DNA from: a virus
IMG/VR virus record: IMGVR_UViG_3300010299_000012
Span: 1 to 44,272 of that record
Direction: 5' to 3' (one strand)
Length of the DNA: 44,272 nucleotides
The translations under genes and the position numbers were made by a program. Shown here one piece after another: positions 19,842-28,191 of this stretch. A model generated the notes under the pieces. It saw only the letters and a list, made by a program, of their open reading frames with translations, did no database searches and was not told where the DNA came from. The first letter of the stretch is position 1. The number at the start of each line of letters is the position of its first letter.

Positions 19842-21811
19842 TATACAACCCTCCCAATTATATCTCTAGATGGATATTTTATTTCAAATATCGACGGGTC
19901 TTGTGATGGATATATTACTTTGTTAATAGTTGCTCCTTCTATGTCGTATTCGTTTTCGGAATAATCACCATCGTTTATTGTTAAATTTATAAAGTCAAGT
20001 CGTGCTACTGACTTTACACCTTTTGTTTTTGACAATAAAAGTTCTACACTACCAATTTCAATTGGTTGTGAAATTTGCCAAGTCGTTATATTAAAATGTT
20101 CTGTAATTTTATTGATACAATTTAATAATACTTCTTTTTTGTTAAAACTTTGAAATACACTTATTTCAAAATAAATTCCAATATTAATTATGAATGCATT
20201 TGATATATTTATCCCATCCGTTAGCATTCTAAAGTTTGATAAATAATTTATTAAGTTGTTTAAAACAAGTTCATTTGGTGCTACCAGTTTTTGATTTTCG
20301 TCATAACTTAAAATATATAGATTTACAGCAAACGGATTGTTTATTTCACCATATACCGTATTTAGTCCACTTGGTTGTACATCGGTGTCTCCCATAGTTG
20401 AGGATTTTATTGCATCTATTTGTGACTTTGTATCTAATATTCCGTCCTTGGTTACAAATGCCTTTGCAACACTGCCGTATTTACTTGGCATTGCATAGCA
20501 TCTAATTACATAATCCTCTTTTGTGACCGCTCTCATTTGTGATGAAAAGTTTGCAAGTCCTTTTAGACGAATTTCTTCATCGGTTTCTTCTCCACCACCA
20601 CCACGTGCAGGATCTGGATTATTGACTATCAAACTATTTTTAACTGTTTGTAGAACCAATTTTTCCTGAGCAGACAGGTATTCGTTTGTATCAGCATAAT
20701 TTACAGTACCAATTGCATTTAATACATTTGATTTTACATTAGACTCCGTACCCCCACCTGTGTAATATTGTACTGTTATCTGCGTATTGCTGGGTGCTGA
20801 TCCATAAGAATCTGATTTTAAAAAGTTCATTGGATCAAATCCCATGTCAAGTGAACTTTTTGTGATGTTAATATTTCTATTTATGTTTGTGGTGTCAGGT
20901 GAAATTATGTTATCGTCAACCTTATCCGATCCCTTACCAAACTCAAGTGTGACCGAGTTGTTTGTGTTTACATGGGTTATGTATCGTTTTGATGTCTTAA
21001 TATATTTTAAAACATAAGGAGTGCTTGCTGAATATTGAGCATAATTTGGAAATGACTTTTGCGTATTTTGTTGCTCAATTAAAACTAAATCTTGTGCCAT
21101 GTACGGAACTTCGTGGTATATATTTCCCTCGGAATCTTTTACTGATACAATTTCAAGTACATTTGGTTCTGTTAGTTCTATTTCAAAAAATTCAGATGCT
21201 TGTCCCACAGCAACTGTTTTTTTGGTAAGTGTACCGGCAGTTGTATGAACTTTTTTCTTAAGTAAATAGAATAATGCTTGTCCAGACGAATCTCTTTCAA
21301 ATACACTTATTTCAAGTGGTGATTCGGTTGTATTTTCTGCGAATTGAACACTATTTGTAGTTCTAAAAACGACTTCTGTATTTTCCGAAGACCTTATTTC
21401 CATACCCGATTGTATATTTAGTGCATATTTCATATCAGGAACATTTTTACCATCTTCATCTAGTTTAGATGGTACAATGTGCATTATATCTACAATAGTG
21501 GATGCTGGTTTAGAAGCACTTGGTTTATATCCAAGATAATTAGCAAGAGTTAAAATATTTTTCCTTTCGGTTGCATATTGAAGAAAACTTTCTTTAAATT
21601 GATAATCTATATAATAAGATAATACATCTCCTACGTATGATGCTAACTCAAGAAACATCATTCCAGTTGAGTTTTCCGAAAAGTCTGTGTATGTACCTGG
21701 AAAATAAGTCTTGGTATACTGAACAAGGTTTTCTTTAAAACTTGCAAAATCACGACTTAGGTAATTTATGTCTTTATCTTTTGTTACTGCGTTGTAATTG
21801 TCACTCTCCAT
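19841..21811 (-). CDS. 6: Baseplate wedge subunit, gp6-like (baseplate J family)
   Basis: The protein has 656 residues, close to T4 gp6 (660). The N-terminus contains the diagnostic block DINYLSRDFASFKENLVQYT, TYTDFSENSTGMMFLELASY and VGDVLSYYIDYQFKESFL. This corresponds to the gp6/gpJ family that builds the inner ring of the baseplate and joins wedges to the hub. The middle includes the conserved GGGEETDEEIRLKGLANFSS and the RAVTKEDYVIRCYAMP region typical of baseplate J proteins. A ribosome binding site AGAGG sits about 8 bases before the ATG. It follows gp25 with a one-base gap and overlaps the next gene by one base, so gp25-gp6 are co-translated neighbours, as in other T4-like phages. Confidence 0.93.
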   Translation of the reverse strand: MESDNYNAVTKDKDINYLSRDFASFKENLVQYTKTYFPGTYTDFSENSTGMMFLELASYVGDVLSYYIDYQFKESFLQYATERKNILTLANYLGYKPSASKPASTIVDIMHIVPSKLDEDGKNVPDMKYALNIQSGMEIRSSENTEVVFRTTNSVQFAENTTESPLEISVFERDSSGQALFYLLKKKVHTTAGTLTKKTVAVGQASEFFEIELTEPNVLEIVSVKDSEGNIYHEVPYMAQDLVLIEQQNTQKSFPNYAQYSASTPYVLKYIKTSKRYITHVNTNNSVTLEFGKGSDKVDDNIISPDTTNINRNINITKSSLDMGFDPMNFLKSDSYGSAPSNTQITVQYYTGGGTESNVKSNVLNAIGTVNYADTNEYLSAQEKLVLQTVKNSLIVNNPDPARGGGGEETDEEIRLKGLANFSSQMRAVTKEDYVIRCYAMPSKYGSVAKAFVTKDGILDTKSQIDAIKSSTMGDTDVQPSGLNTVYGEINNPFAVNLYILSYDENQKLVAPNELVLNNLINYLSNFRMLTDGINISNAFIINIGIYFEISVFQSFNKKEVLLNCINKITEHFNITTWQISQPIEIGSVELLLSKTKGVKSVARLDFINLTINDGDYSENEYDIEGATINKVIYPSQDPSIFEIKYPSRDIIGRVV

Positions 21812-21812
21812 T

Positions 21813-22283
21813 TTATGCCTCTATTGTAAGTTGTAAATCCTGTTCAGATTCGGGTATTTCTTTTATTGAAAATATAAGATTTATATTTACTGTGTATTCA
21901 TTTGTGTCATTTCCAACAACTCTCCTCACCTCATTTCCCATACTGTCAAGTTCAGTTATTACATCATTTGATCCATGTGTTATTTCCAGGGTATCAATTT
22001 GTACATCAGGCATCCACCTTTCTACTGCTTCTGTTATTGAGTCTTCTAAAAGTCCGTCTACCGCATCCGCAGTATTCTGCTCAAATAATATTTCCCTCAA
22101 AGTAGAACCGTATGTTGGCATCATTGGTCTTTCACCTTTATTTGTTAATAATAGCATCATTAAATTAGTTTTATATCTAAGTAATGTTGATCTATTTTGT
22201 GCAAAGTATCCATCCGCATCACTTCTGTGATATGGTATTTTAATTCCAAGAGGAACAGATTCATTTACATAGTTATCAACCAT
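21813..22283 (-). CDS. 25: Baseplate wedge subunit, gp25-like
   Basis: The protein has 156 residues if it starts at the ATG at 22283. It belongs to the GPW/gp25 family, which initiates or braces the sheath at the baseplate. The family signature is clear: LMMLLLTNKGERPMMPTYGS followed by LREILFEQNT and VERWMPDVQIDTLEI. A TTG six codons upstream (22301) would extend it, but the ATG start is preferred because it gives an 8-bp overlap with the upstream gene and the usual family N-terminus. It is followed after one base by gp6. Family and position agree, so the assignment is firm. Confidence 0.93.
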   Translation of the reverse strand: MVDNYVNESVPLGIKIPYHRSDADGYFAQNRSTLLRYKTNLMMLLLTNKGERPMMPTYGSTLREILFEQNTADAVDGLLEDSITEAVERWMPDVQIDTLEITHGSNDVITELDSMGNEVRRVVGNDTNEYTVNINLIFSIKEIPESEQDLQLTIEA

Positions 22284-22692
22284 TTTTCTTTTTATCAACA
22301 AGTTTTAATACATCTGAATAATTTCGGGTGAGTGCGTTGGAGATATGATCTGGCAATGCGTCTAAGGAAACCTCATTGCCATTTGTATCAGAAAAGTTTT
22401 GCTCCATTCCGTTTGACACACTTGATCCCTCTTGTGGTATTCCCCCAACGGTTTCATTTAGTATTTTATTTATTGCTTCATTTTTGCTAAATGTACGTTG
22501 TGGTTTTATTGTTTGTTCGGTCTTGAGAACCTGCTTTGCAAGAGAAACCGGATCAGTTTCTCTTTTTTTAGTAGATTTTATTTTCTGTGTGTTTGTCTGC
22601 GTTTTGATTTCAGATAATAACTCAGGAAGAGATGAACGTAGTTCTTCCCGCACTGCTTGTTTAATAATGTTTACTAATTCTGTCTTTTTCAT
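22276..22692 (-). CDS. Small helical protein between gp5-like hub and gp25, unknown function
   Basis: The protein has 138 residues. It is charged and helical, beginning MKKTELVNIIKQAVREELR, with a basic middle (IKSTKKRE) and a helical C-terminus ending LKLVDKKKNG. No membrane segment or enzyme motif was seen. It lies between the gp5-like hub gene and gp25 and overlaps gp25 by 8 bp, a spot where T4-like marine phages often carry a small conserved protein of unknown role (from memory, not checked). It could be a minor baseplate or assembly factor. The lead sequence is AT-rich, with ATATTTAT close to the ATG and no Shine-Dalgarno. Confidence 0.8.
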   Translation of the reverse strand: MKKTELVNIIKQAVREELRSSLPELLSEIKTQTNTQKIKSTKKRETDPVSLAKQVLKTEQTIKPQRTFSKNEAINKILNETVGGIPQEGSSVSNGMEQNFSDTNGNEVSLDALPDHISNALTRNYSDVLKLVDKKKNG

Positions 22693-22733
22693 AATAAATA
22701 TTTCTATACATATATATTAACCTATTGCATATA

Positions 22734-25700
22734 TTAACCATCTATCCACACTCTTGTGCTATGTAATGTAGGTAATCTTGCACGAAGTCCTGCTAATTGA
22801 CCTTGTTGTGCAGGAGGACCTGTTGTGATATATGGGTCATTGTGAACATGACTTGATAACCACCCACACAAACTTGATAACCATGCAGTTGTAATATCAC
22901 CCTTTAAAACAGGATGTCGTGTGGTCGTATATGCTCCAAGGTGAATGGTAGGACTAACAACAGATGTGTGTTGTGATGTTGTTGTTACAATTCTCTGTAC
23001 CGCATTGAGTGTCATTTCACTATCCGTTGCGAAACCAAGTTTTCCTTTTGCAAATGTGACCATTTCTCCGGTTTTTGATGAAAACATAACTCGTTCCGAG
23101 TTAATCAAGATTTGGTTTCCACTTAACTCAGGTAATTGCTTTCCAAACATTAAATTTCCTTCAGCCTGTTCCATTGCTTCTGTCTCGGTCTTTTCCATTT
23201 CAGCATTAAAAGTGTTTTGCCTTGCCTGTTGTGCCTGCTTTATAGATTGGTTTACTGCTTTTTTATCCGTAAGTGTTTTATAGTCTTCTGGATGCAAAAG
23301 TGCAACTGCATTTAAATCTGCATTTTCAATTGGTGTACCTTTTATGTCATTCCTTGTAATCGGTTGACCTGTGTGAAATGAATTTACCGAATCAGGATTT
23401 TCGTTTGCTGATTTTTGTTCTCCTGCACTTGGCCGTGTTGTGGTGGGTTTTGAAGAAACATTGCTTGGTGTGCCTGTGCTAGACGAAGATGAACTTGTTG
23501 GTTGTGTTTGCGAAGACCCACTTGAACCGGCACTCGTTTGTCCTGTTCTATTGTTAGGTGTACCTGGTTGTGATATTGGTTGAGTCTGGTTTTGTTGTAC
23601 TTGATTTCGTTGTGGTTGGTTTTGTTGATTTGTGTCATTTGCAACCGTACTCTGCGATGAATCTTGTGAAATAGAACCTATACCCGAAAGTGCAGTTCCC
23701 CCAACTCCTACATCTGTGCTAAATGAAACTCCCTCACCAAATGATGTGTAGTCTATTGCTCCTGCATTTTTTGCTACATTTACAGATGCAACATTTGCTT
23801 TGCTAAAATTAAGTTGTGTTGATGCACCTGCCTCTTTTTGTCGGAACAACCCACTTATTGGATCAAATCCCATAGTTGCGACTTGTTCACTTCCTTTGTT
23901 TAACGACAAACCCATAGAACCAAAAGATGCACCGGCTGCTTTTAGTTTTGCTTTTTCTTCCTCGGTAATTATAGCAGAGTATTGTTGTTTAAAATCAGGA
24001 TTATTACGGGCAAACGGATTTAGGATTCCCTTGGAACTTAAATCATCACCAACTGCTTTTACTTTTGCACGTGGATCAAGTGGGTCTACTAATTTGGTTG
24101 CTTCTCCTTTCAAGGTGTCTGTCAATGAATTTCCAAACTCAACTTGATTTACCCAATCACATAAATCAAATGTAAACTTATCTAAATCAAAACCAAACAT
24201 AGCACCAAAATTAAATTTTAAATTTCGTAGTCTATTAAAAATTGCCATAAGTAATGCAAGTAACTCTAAGTTTATTCCAAATGAAAGCATCCAACCGAGA
24301 GATTCTTCCGTCTTACTTCCGAATCCTTTTTTATTTTTTAAACTTGCACAAATTGACTTTAACCCGAATGAAGCAAGTTTAAATATTTTAAACATGGGAC
24401 TGTCTTCTGGATTTATACCTAAATCTCTTACTCCGTCTATTTCTATTCCGAGGGAATTGGCTGCCGACAATGCTCTACCCGCTTTAGTTTTATTCAGAAG
24501 AGTTGACTTGCCAACAGAACGTGCCTTTCCTAACGCACCCACGATTCCACTTTCATATGCAGAGTTTAGTGAAAAATTTCCGACACCAACTCCCTTAATA
24601 AATTTAGATTTTCCTTGCTTGCTATTAATTGAGTGGTAAACATTTGACGATGACGATACACCCGTTGAACCTATGCTTCCTGATATATTTGCTCCGATCC
24701 GTGGGTTTGGTGACACACCCTCTACATTTACAAGTTTAGATGCATTTGCCATTCCCATCTTACCAAGTCGCTCACCAATTGCAGTTCCGTCTTTTTCTCC
24801 AACCGCAGAACCCAAGCTTGCTCCAATTGATCCTGACCAATCTCCTGATTTTGCTTTGCTTGCAGCTGCACTTGGTCCAACACTTCCTCCAGCAGAAGAA
24901 GCATTCATGCTATTTAATGGAGCAGCCGAAACCTGGCCCATTTGCGTGGGACTTGGACTAACACTACCCGGACCCGGAACCTGTCCTGTTCCAACCGATG
25001 AACTTGAAAGTTTACTCAATCCAGCAAAGTTCTTTGGTTCTTTTTTTGGTTTTTCATTTGGTTTTGGTTTTGGGCCAACTAATGTTGGTGAAAATCTTTG
25101 TATTGTTTTTCCCGAAGTAATGTGAATTGATGACCCATCTGCATTTATATCCTCCATAATTGTATGGGAAAATATTGACTCGTCTCCACGTTTGGGTCTC
25201 TGTCTATTGCGAATTAAAATCATAGGATTTCCCAAGTTTCCACTGTAATCATCTCCATTGCCTTGGTTTGTTCCTACGTCTATTTTCGGATCATCCTCAT
25301 AGCAACCAAAACGAATACTTGAACCAAACCTACTTTCTATAATAGTATCTCCCTCAAAATGCTTTAGTGGTCTTACTTTATTATTTGCTTTAAAATATTT
25401 TCCAAGAAAAACTCCATATTGATTGCTTGCAGGACTTATATTTGATGGGTTTCTAGCACCTACTAAATTTGGACAATTTGTTTTATTTGGACGATTACCT
25501 GCTCCGTATCTAGGTTCAGTTCTAAAATCTGCGGAATTATTTAAAAAATTTCTTGAATTTATTCTACGAGTATAGTAGATATTATTAATATATTTTACAA
25601 TAACCACAGTTTCATTTAACAATGGATATTCTTTTATTCCTGTTTCAAGTGGCAAAATCCAAGTAAGTTCGTTAAGTGGTGCTTTATTCTGACTTACGAT

Positions 25701-25976
25701 TGCTCTTGCTTTTATTCTACCTATCCATGAATAGTCAGGCTTTTCTTTGTCGTTATATCCCTTTGGCCATTCAAGTTCAGTTATTTTAGGACAAGTTTTT
25801 TTATCTTTAAACACAGGATGATTTTCGTCACGAATTATATCAAGAACAACCGCCGGTTCAAGTTCGTAGAATTGGACAGAATCTGGTGTTCCTGAAAATG
25901 CCCTGCGGGCAGTCATCAAGTGGTTTGTTCCAACCTCTTTGGTTACTGATTTTTTTGTAAATTTACTGTATGCCAT
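22734..25976 (-). CDS. 5: Baseplate hub/central spike protein, gp5-like
   Basis: The protein has 1080 residues, about twice T4 gp5 (575). The N-terminal third fits the gp5 OB-fold hub of marine T4-like phages: FYELEPAVVLDIIRDENHP, a beta-barrel to about residue 150, then TIIESRFGSSIRFG (about 215-228), GNPMILIRNRQ and MEDINADGSSIHITSG (about 272-290). The C-terminal end (about 960-1080) reads like the spike part, with SGNQILINSERVMFSS, a TIHLG turn and HVHNDPYITTGPPAQQGQLA. Between them lie a Gly/Ala/Ser-rich region and a Gln/Asn/Ser/Thr tract (about 780-880). No T4-lysozyme-like domain is visible, unlike T4 gp5. AAAGG sits directly before the ATG. It overlaps the upstream 134 aa gene by 14 bp. 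Confidence 0.85.
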   Translation of the reverse strand: MAYSKFTKKSVTKEVGTNHLMTARRAFSGTPDSVQFYELEPAVVLDIIRDENHPVFKDKKTCPKITELEWPKGYNDKEKPDYSWIGRIKARAIVSQNKAPLNELTWILPLETGIKEYPLLNETVVIVKYINNIYYTRRINSRNFLNNSADFRTEPRYGAGNRPNKTNCPNLVGARNPSNISPASNQYGVFLGKYFKANNKVRPLKHFEGDTIIESRFGSSIRFGCYEDDPKIDVGTNQGNGDDYSGNLGNPMILIRNRQRPKRGDESIFSHTIMEDINADGSSIHITSGKTIQRFSPTLVGPKPKPNEKPKKEPKNFAGLSKLSSSSVGTGQVPGPGSVSPSPTQMGQVSAAPLNSMNASSAGGSVGPSAAASKAKSGDWSGSIGASLGSAVGEKDGTAIGERLGKMGMANASKLVNVEGVSPNPRIGANISGSIGSTGVSSSSNVYHSINSKQGKSKFIKGVGVGNFSLNSAYESGIVGALGKARSVGKSTLLNKTKAGRALSAANSLGIEIDGVRDLGINPEDSPMFKIFKLASFGLKSICASLKNKKGFGSKTEESLGWMLSFGINLELLALLMAIFNRLRNLKFNFGAMFGFDLDKFTFDLCDWVNQVEFGNSLTDTLKGEATKLVDPLDPRAKVKAVGDDLSSKGILNPFARNNPDFKQQYSAIITEEEKAKLKAAGASFGSMGLSLNKGSEQVATMGFDPISGLFRQKEAGASTQLNFSKANVASVNVAKNAGAIDYTSFGEGVSFSTDVGVGGTALSGIGSISQDSSQSTVANDTNQQNQPQRNQVQQNQTQPISQPGTPNNRTGQTSAGSSGSSQTQPTSSSSSSTGTPSNVSSKPTTTRPSAGEQKSANENPDSVNSFHTGQPITRNDIKGTPIENADLNAVALLHPEDYKTLTDKKAVNQSIKQAQQARQNTFNAEMEKTETEAMEQAEGNLMFGKQLPELSGNQILINSERVMFSSKTGEMVTFAKGKLGFATDSEMTLNAVQRIVTTTSQHTSVVSPTIHLGAYTTTRHPVLKGDITTAWLSSLCGWLSSHVHNDPYITTGPPAQQGQLAGLRARLPTLHSTRVWIDG

Positions 25977-26367
25977 CCTTTGATTGTTTTATTTGTTTAT
26001 CAATACTTGCTGATTTTTCTTCTAAATCATTTAACTCTTTTTTTACATTATTTAACAATTCTTCTTTTTCACTTTCCGTTAGCATACTACTCCCCCCCGC
26101 ATCATCTGATGACGAAGATGTACCATTGATAAATCTAGTTAAAACGGCAGACAATTTTACAAGTTGATCATCGTTTTTAACCCCAACATCTATATAGTCC
26201 TTTATCATAGGTGCAATTACAGTCGCAGAACCTATATCCTTTACCATTTCACGCAAATCTTTAATCAATTGATTGATTTGCTCTTTTTTGTGATTTGAGT
26301 TAAAGTATATATCTTTTACAAGTGAAGAGAATGTTTTTCCCTTAAAAATTTCAGTATCAGAATCCAT
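25963..26367 (-). CDS. Conserved helical protein upstream of gp5, unknown function
   Basis: The protein has 134 residues and is mostly helical. The pattern MDSDTEIFKGKTFSSLVKDI ... IAPMIKDYIDVGVKNDDQLV ... LVKLSAVLTRFI resembles a small family that I associate with the same position in other marine T4-like phages. Its function is not known to me. The C-terminal 40 residues (from about 95, SEKEELLNNVKKELNDLEEK) form a likely coiled coil. The gene overlaps the gp5-like gene by 14 bp, suggesting joint production and possibly a hub-associated role. The lead contains ATATTTATATTTATG directly at the start and no Shine-Dalgarno, the same sequence as before the 1370 aa gene. Confidence 0.8.
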   Translation of the reverse strand: MDSDTEIFKGKTFSSLVKDIYFNSNHKKEQINQLIKDLREMVKDIGSATVIAPMIKDYIDVGVKNDDQLVKLSAVLTRFINGTSSSSDDAGGSSMLTESEKEELLNNVKKELNDLEEKSASIDKQIKQSKDGIQ

Positions 26368-26413
26368 AAATATAAATATAGATGTATATATTTTTTATGG
26401 TATTGAATAAAAG

Positions 26414-27145
26414 TTAATCCATATCAATATAACCTTTATCAATATATGATCGTGTTAACTGAGACTGGATATCTTTCATTTTATTTACCACCTTTGTGAT
26501 ATTCTGTGTTTTGCAATCTGTCATTTCTCTTATATAAAGATAAAGTGCTTTTTTGTTAAAATTTTCTATTGAATCACTTCTTCTGAATATTTCAATTACT
26601 GCACACGCTATTTTAAATTCATTTTTCTTTTTAAATAATCTTTCTAAGTGTTTGTCGTAATATTCAATCATTAATGAAACAAACTCACTTAGTTCTTTTT
26701 TATGAGTCTCACTCTTTGGGTTGATTGTAAGTTCTTTCTTTTCGTAAATTATTTCTTCATCATCAACACTTTCGTGTCTTTTAAATTTTTTATAGTTTCC
26801 GTTGTTATATAAAATTAAAAAATTCTTTGCGATTATACTAAAATAAGAAAATGCTTTTCCGTTTCCTTGTTTATACTTGTGTATGTTACTTACTAAATTA
26901 CTGACAACTTCCTGCTGTACTTCTTCATGACTGCATTGAAAATAGGAAAACTTAAATGTATTTAAAATATTTTCTGCGAGTTTATCAAATGCATAACTTA
27001 TTCTTTCGTTATATATGTTATTCCTAAAATTTACATCATCTGAGTTATTGTATTCTACAATTGCATCTTCTGTATCTTGTGAGAAATATATCTTTTTGTT
27101 TTTTGATCTTGGTTTTCTTTTTTTCTTGAATTTTACTTCTTCCAT
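26414..27145 (-). CDS. 55: Late-transcription sigma factor, gp55-like
   Basis: The protein has 243 residues, longer than T4 gp55 (185). It matches the phage late sigma family. A basic N-terminus is followed by a helix with SYAFDKLAENI, then HEEVQQEVVSNLVSNIHKYK and the sigma region-2-like core NGKAFSYFSIIAKNFLILYNN (about residues 93-117), then a helical C-terminal half. gp55 directs host RNA polymerase to TATAAATA late promoters, normally together with the sliding clamp. One such element is seen in this window (6682-6689). The start overlaps the stop of the upstream 83 aa membrane-protein gene by one base (TAATG). Family assignment is by eye but the FSYFSIIAKN core is distinctive. Confidence 0.85.
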   Translation of the reverse strand: MEEVKFKKKRKPRSKNKKIYFSQDTEDAIVEYNNSDDVNFRNNIYNERISYAFDKLAENILNTFKFSYFQCSHEEVQQEVVSNLVSNIHKYKQGNGKAFSYFSIIAKNFLILYNNGNYKKFKRHESVDDEEIIYEKKELTINPKSETHKKELSEFVSLMIEYYDKHLERLFKKKNEFKIACAVIEIFRRSDSIENFNKKALYLYIREMTDCKTQNITKVVNKMKDIQSQLTRSYIDKGYIDMD

Positions 27146-27396
27146 TAATTGTCTAGCCTTTTCTCTAGGTTTTTTATTGTTATATTAAGTTCATCAAAAA
27201 TGACTCCGACTTCGTCATCTTTTTCAAATAGTTGCTTACTATCTACCTCCTTCCACTTTTCAACTGTAGAGTTTAGTTCGCTCAGTGTTTCAATTGTCCA
27301 TTCTTCATATACCGAAACTTTTCTATATAAATTAAAAATTATATACAATAAAATAAGAACTACTAATACCAATCCACTAAAAATATACACAGTCAT
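27145..27396 (-). CDS. Small single-span membrane protein with coiled coil
   Basis: The protein has 83 residues. Residues about 3-23 (YIFSGLVLVVLILLYIIF) form one transmembrane helix, followed by RK, which predicts a cytoplasmic C-terminus. The remaining 55 residues are acidic and heptad-like (TIETLSELNSTVEKWKEVDS), so a coiled coil is likely. No known family is recognised. It precedes the gp55-like gene with a one-base overlap and follows the membrane/coiled-coil protein and its frameshift extension. The two membrane proteins may act together at the cell envelope; this is inference from adjacency. No Shine-Dalgarno is seen. Confidence 0.75.
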   Translation of the reverse strand: MTVYIFSGLVLVVLILLYIIFNLYRKVSVYEEWTIETLSELNSTVEKWKEVDSKQLFEKDDEVGVIFDELNITIKNLEKRLDN

Positions 27397-27445
27397 ATTT
27401 TAAATAATAACCCTTAAATAGTTGATTTGTCAATGTTTAAGTAAT

Positions 27446-28168
27446 TTATTTACCATCTTTATTGTCAGATTCTTCTTTTTTTTCTTTAGTTGGTACATTT
27501 CCAAGGGTACTATTGGGTATATATCCTTTATTATTCTTGTATATTGTTTTTGCAAAATATTTACTATGTGCTTCCATTGAACTTTTTTTCCAAGGTACAT
27601 AATACGGTCCTTTTGATTCTATTTCCGTATCGTACATTGGTGTTGAAATTACATTCTCATCATCTTTTTTTATCTTTGTGTTTTCTATTATCGGTGACGG
27701 TGTTATCTTTGGGGTTGGAGTAGGAGTTGGGGTACTGGTTGGAGTTTGAGAAGGACTTGGTGTTGGGGTCGGTGTCTCGGTTGGAGTTTGAGAAGGACTT
27801 GGTGTCGGAGTTTGAGAGGGGCTTGGTGTTGGAGTCGGTGTCTCAGTTGGAGTTTGAGAAGGACTTGGTGTTGGAGTCGGTGTCTCAGTTGGAGTTTGAG
27901 AAGGACTTGGTGTTGGAGTCGGTGTCTCGGTTGGAGTTTGAGAAGGACTTGGTGTTGGAGTCGGTGTCTCGGTTGGAGTTTGAGAAGGACTTGGTGTTGG
28001 AGTTGGTGTTTCAGTTGGAGTTGGTGTAGGTGTCGGGGTTGGAGTTGGTGTTTCAGTTGGAGTTGGGGTAGGTGACGGAGTTGGAGTTGGTGTATCTTCA
28101 ATTACATCTTCTATAAAATCACCTTCTTCTTGGAATTTATCAGCAAATGGTAAATTATCTATCCAATT
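27446..28168 (-). CDS. Open -1 frame extension of the 364 aa membrane protein (Pro/Thr stalk plus C-terminal tail)
   Basis: From 28168 to the TAA at 27446-27448 the minus strand stays open for 240 codons in the -1 frame relative to the 364 aa gene. No ATG, GTG or TTG occurs in this frame until an ATG at 27637, which would give only 63 residues. The sequence runs [20 protein letters not shown], then about 125 residues of Pro/Thr/Ser repeats (27727-28097), then a non-repetitive tail with [20 protein letters not shown] and a charged end. Codon choice and sequence look genuinely coding. The simplest reading is that it is expressed by a -1 slip on the A10 run at 28167-28176, giving a 602 aa fusion. 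A sequence error of one missing A would give the same protein. A separate 63 aa gene at 27446-27637 is the weakest option. Confidence 0.7.
   Translation of the reverse strand, partial: NWIDNLPFADKFQEEGDFIEDVIEDTPTPTPSPTPTPTETPTPTPTPTPTPTETPTPTPSPSQTPTETPTPTPSPSQTPTETPTPTPSPSQTPTETPTPTPSPSQTPTETPTPTPSPSQTPTPSPSQTPTETPTPTPSPSQTPTSTPTPTPTPKITPSPIIENTKIKKDDENVISTPMYDTEIESKGPYYVPWKKSSMEAHSKYFAKTIYKNNKGYIPNSTLGNVPTKEKKEESDNKDGK
27727..28097 (-). repeat. 42-bp in-frame tandem repeats encoding [14 protein letters not shown]
   Basis: On the coding strand a 42-bp unit encodes the 14-residue sequence [14 protein letters not shown]. Seven copies of its PSPSQTP core are present, one in a shortened unit, flanked by degenerate TPTPTPTE units on the promoter-proximal side. 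All length changes are multiples of three, so the frame is kept. Copies differ only at a few synonymous positions (ACC/ACT, GAG/GAA, AGT/AGC), which suggests recent expansion under selection for the protein sequence. The tract would be an extended stalk in the fusion protein. Confidence 0.9.
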
Positions 28169-28191
28169 TTTTTTTTCGGTAACTCTTCTCC
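28130..28191 (-). promoter_or_regulatory. Candidate -1 frameshift signal: SD-like GGAG, A10 slippery run, weak hairpin
   Basis: Reading the minus strand, GGAG (28191-28188) lies 11 bases before a run of ten A's (28176-28167). The 0 frame then reads ATT GGA TAG and stops seven bases past the run. Shine-Dalgarno-like spacing of about 10 bases before an A-rich slippery site is the arrangement that stimulates -1 frameshifting in bacterial dnaX. Downstream, TTGG and AATTTA (28166-28163, 28156-28151) can pair with TAAATT and CCAA (28139-28134, 28133-28130), leaving a 6-base bulge. This makes a weak AU-rich hairpin. Ten A's are also enough for transcriptional slippage. Confidence 0.55.

Noticed and set aside
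22284-22301. TTG start extending gp25 by six residues
   Set aside because: The ATG at 22283 gives the family-like N-terminus and a normal short overlap with the upstream gene.
22376-25125. Plus-strand open frames opposite the hub and 138 aa genes (for example 22376-22720 and 24673-25125)
   Set aside because: They are antisense to well-supported genes and their composition mirrors the real genes.
22734-25976. T4-like lysozyme domain in the hub protein
   Set aside because: No lysozyme-like catalytic pattern could be found between the barrel and the spike end.
27446-27637. A separate 63 aa gene starting at the ATG at 27637
   Set aside because: Its frame continues upstream without a stop for 177 further codons to the A10 run, and no ribosome binding site is seen at the ATG. 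It is better explained as the end of the frameshift product.
27727-28097. CRISPR-like array
   Set aside because: The repeats are directly adjacent, in frame and coding, with no unique spacers.
27703-28101. Open frames on both strands in the 42-bp repeat tract, encoding Leu/Gln-rich, Glu/Phe/Leu-rich and Trp/Arg-rich proteins
   Set aside because: They are shadow frames of a repeat whose unit is a multiple of three; the Pro/Thr frame is the one that continues into non-repetitive coding sequence on both sides.
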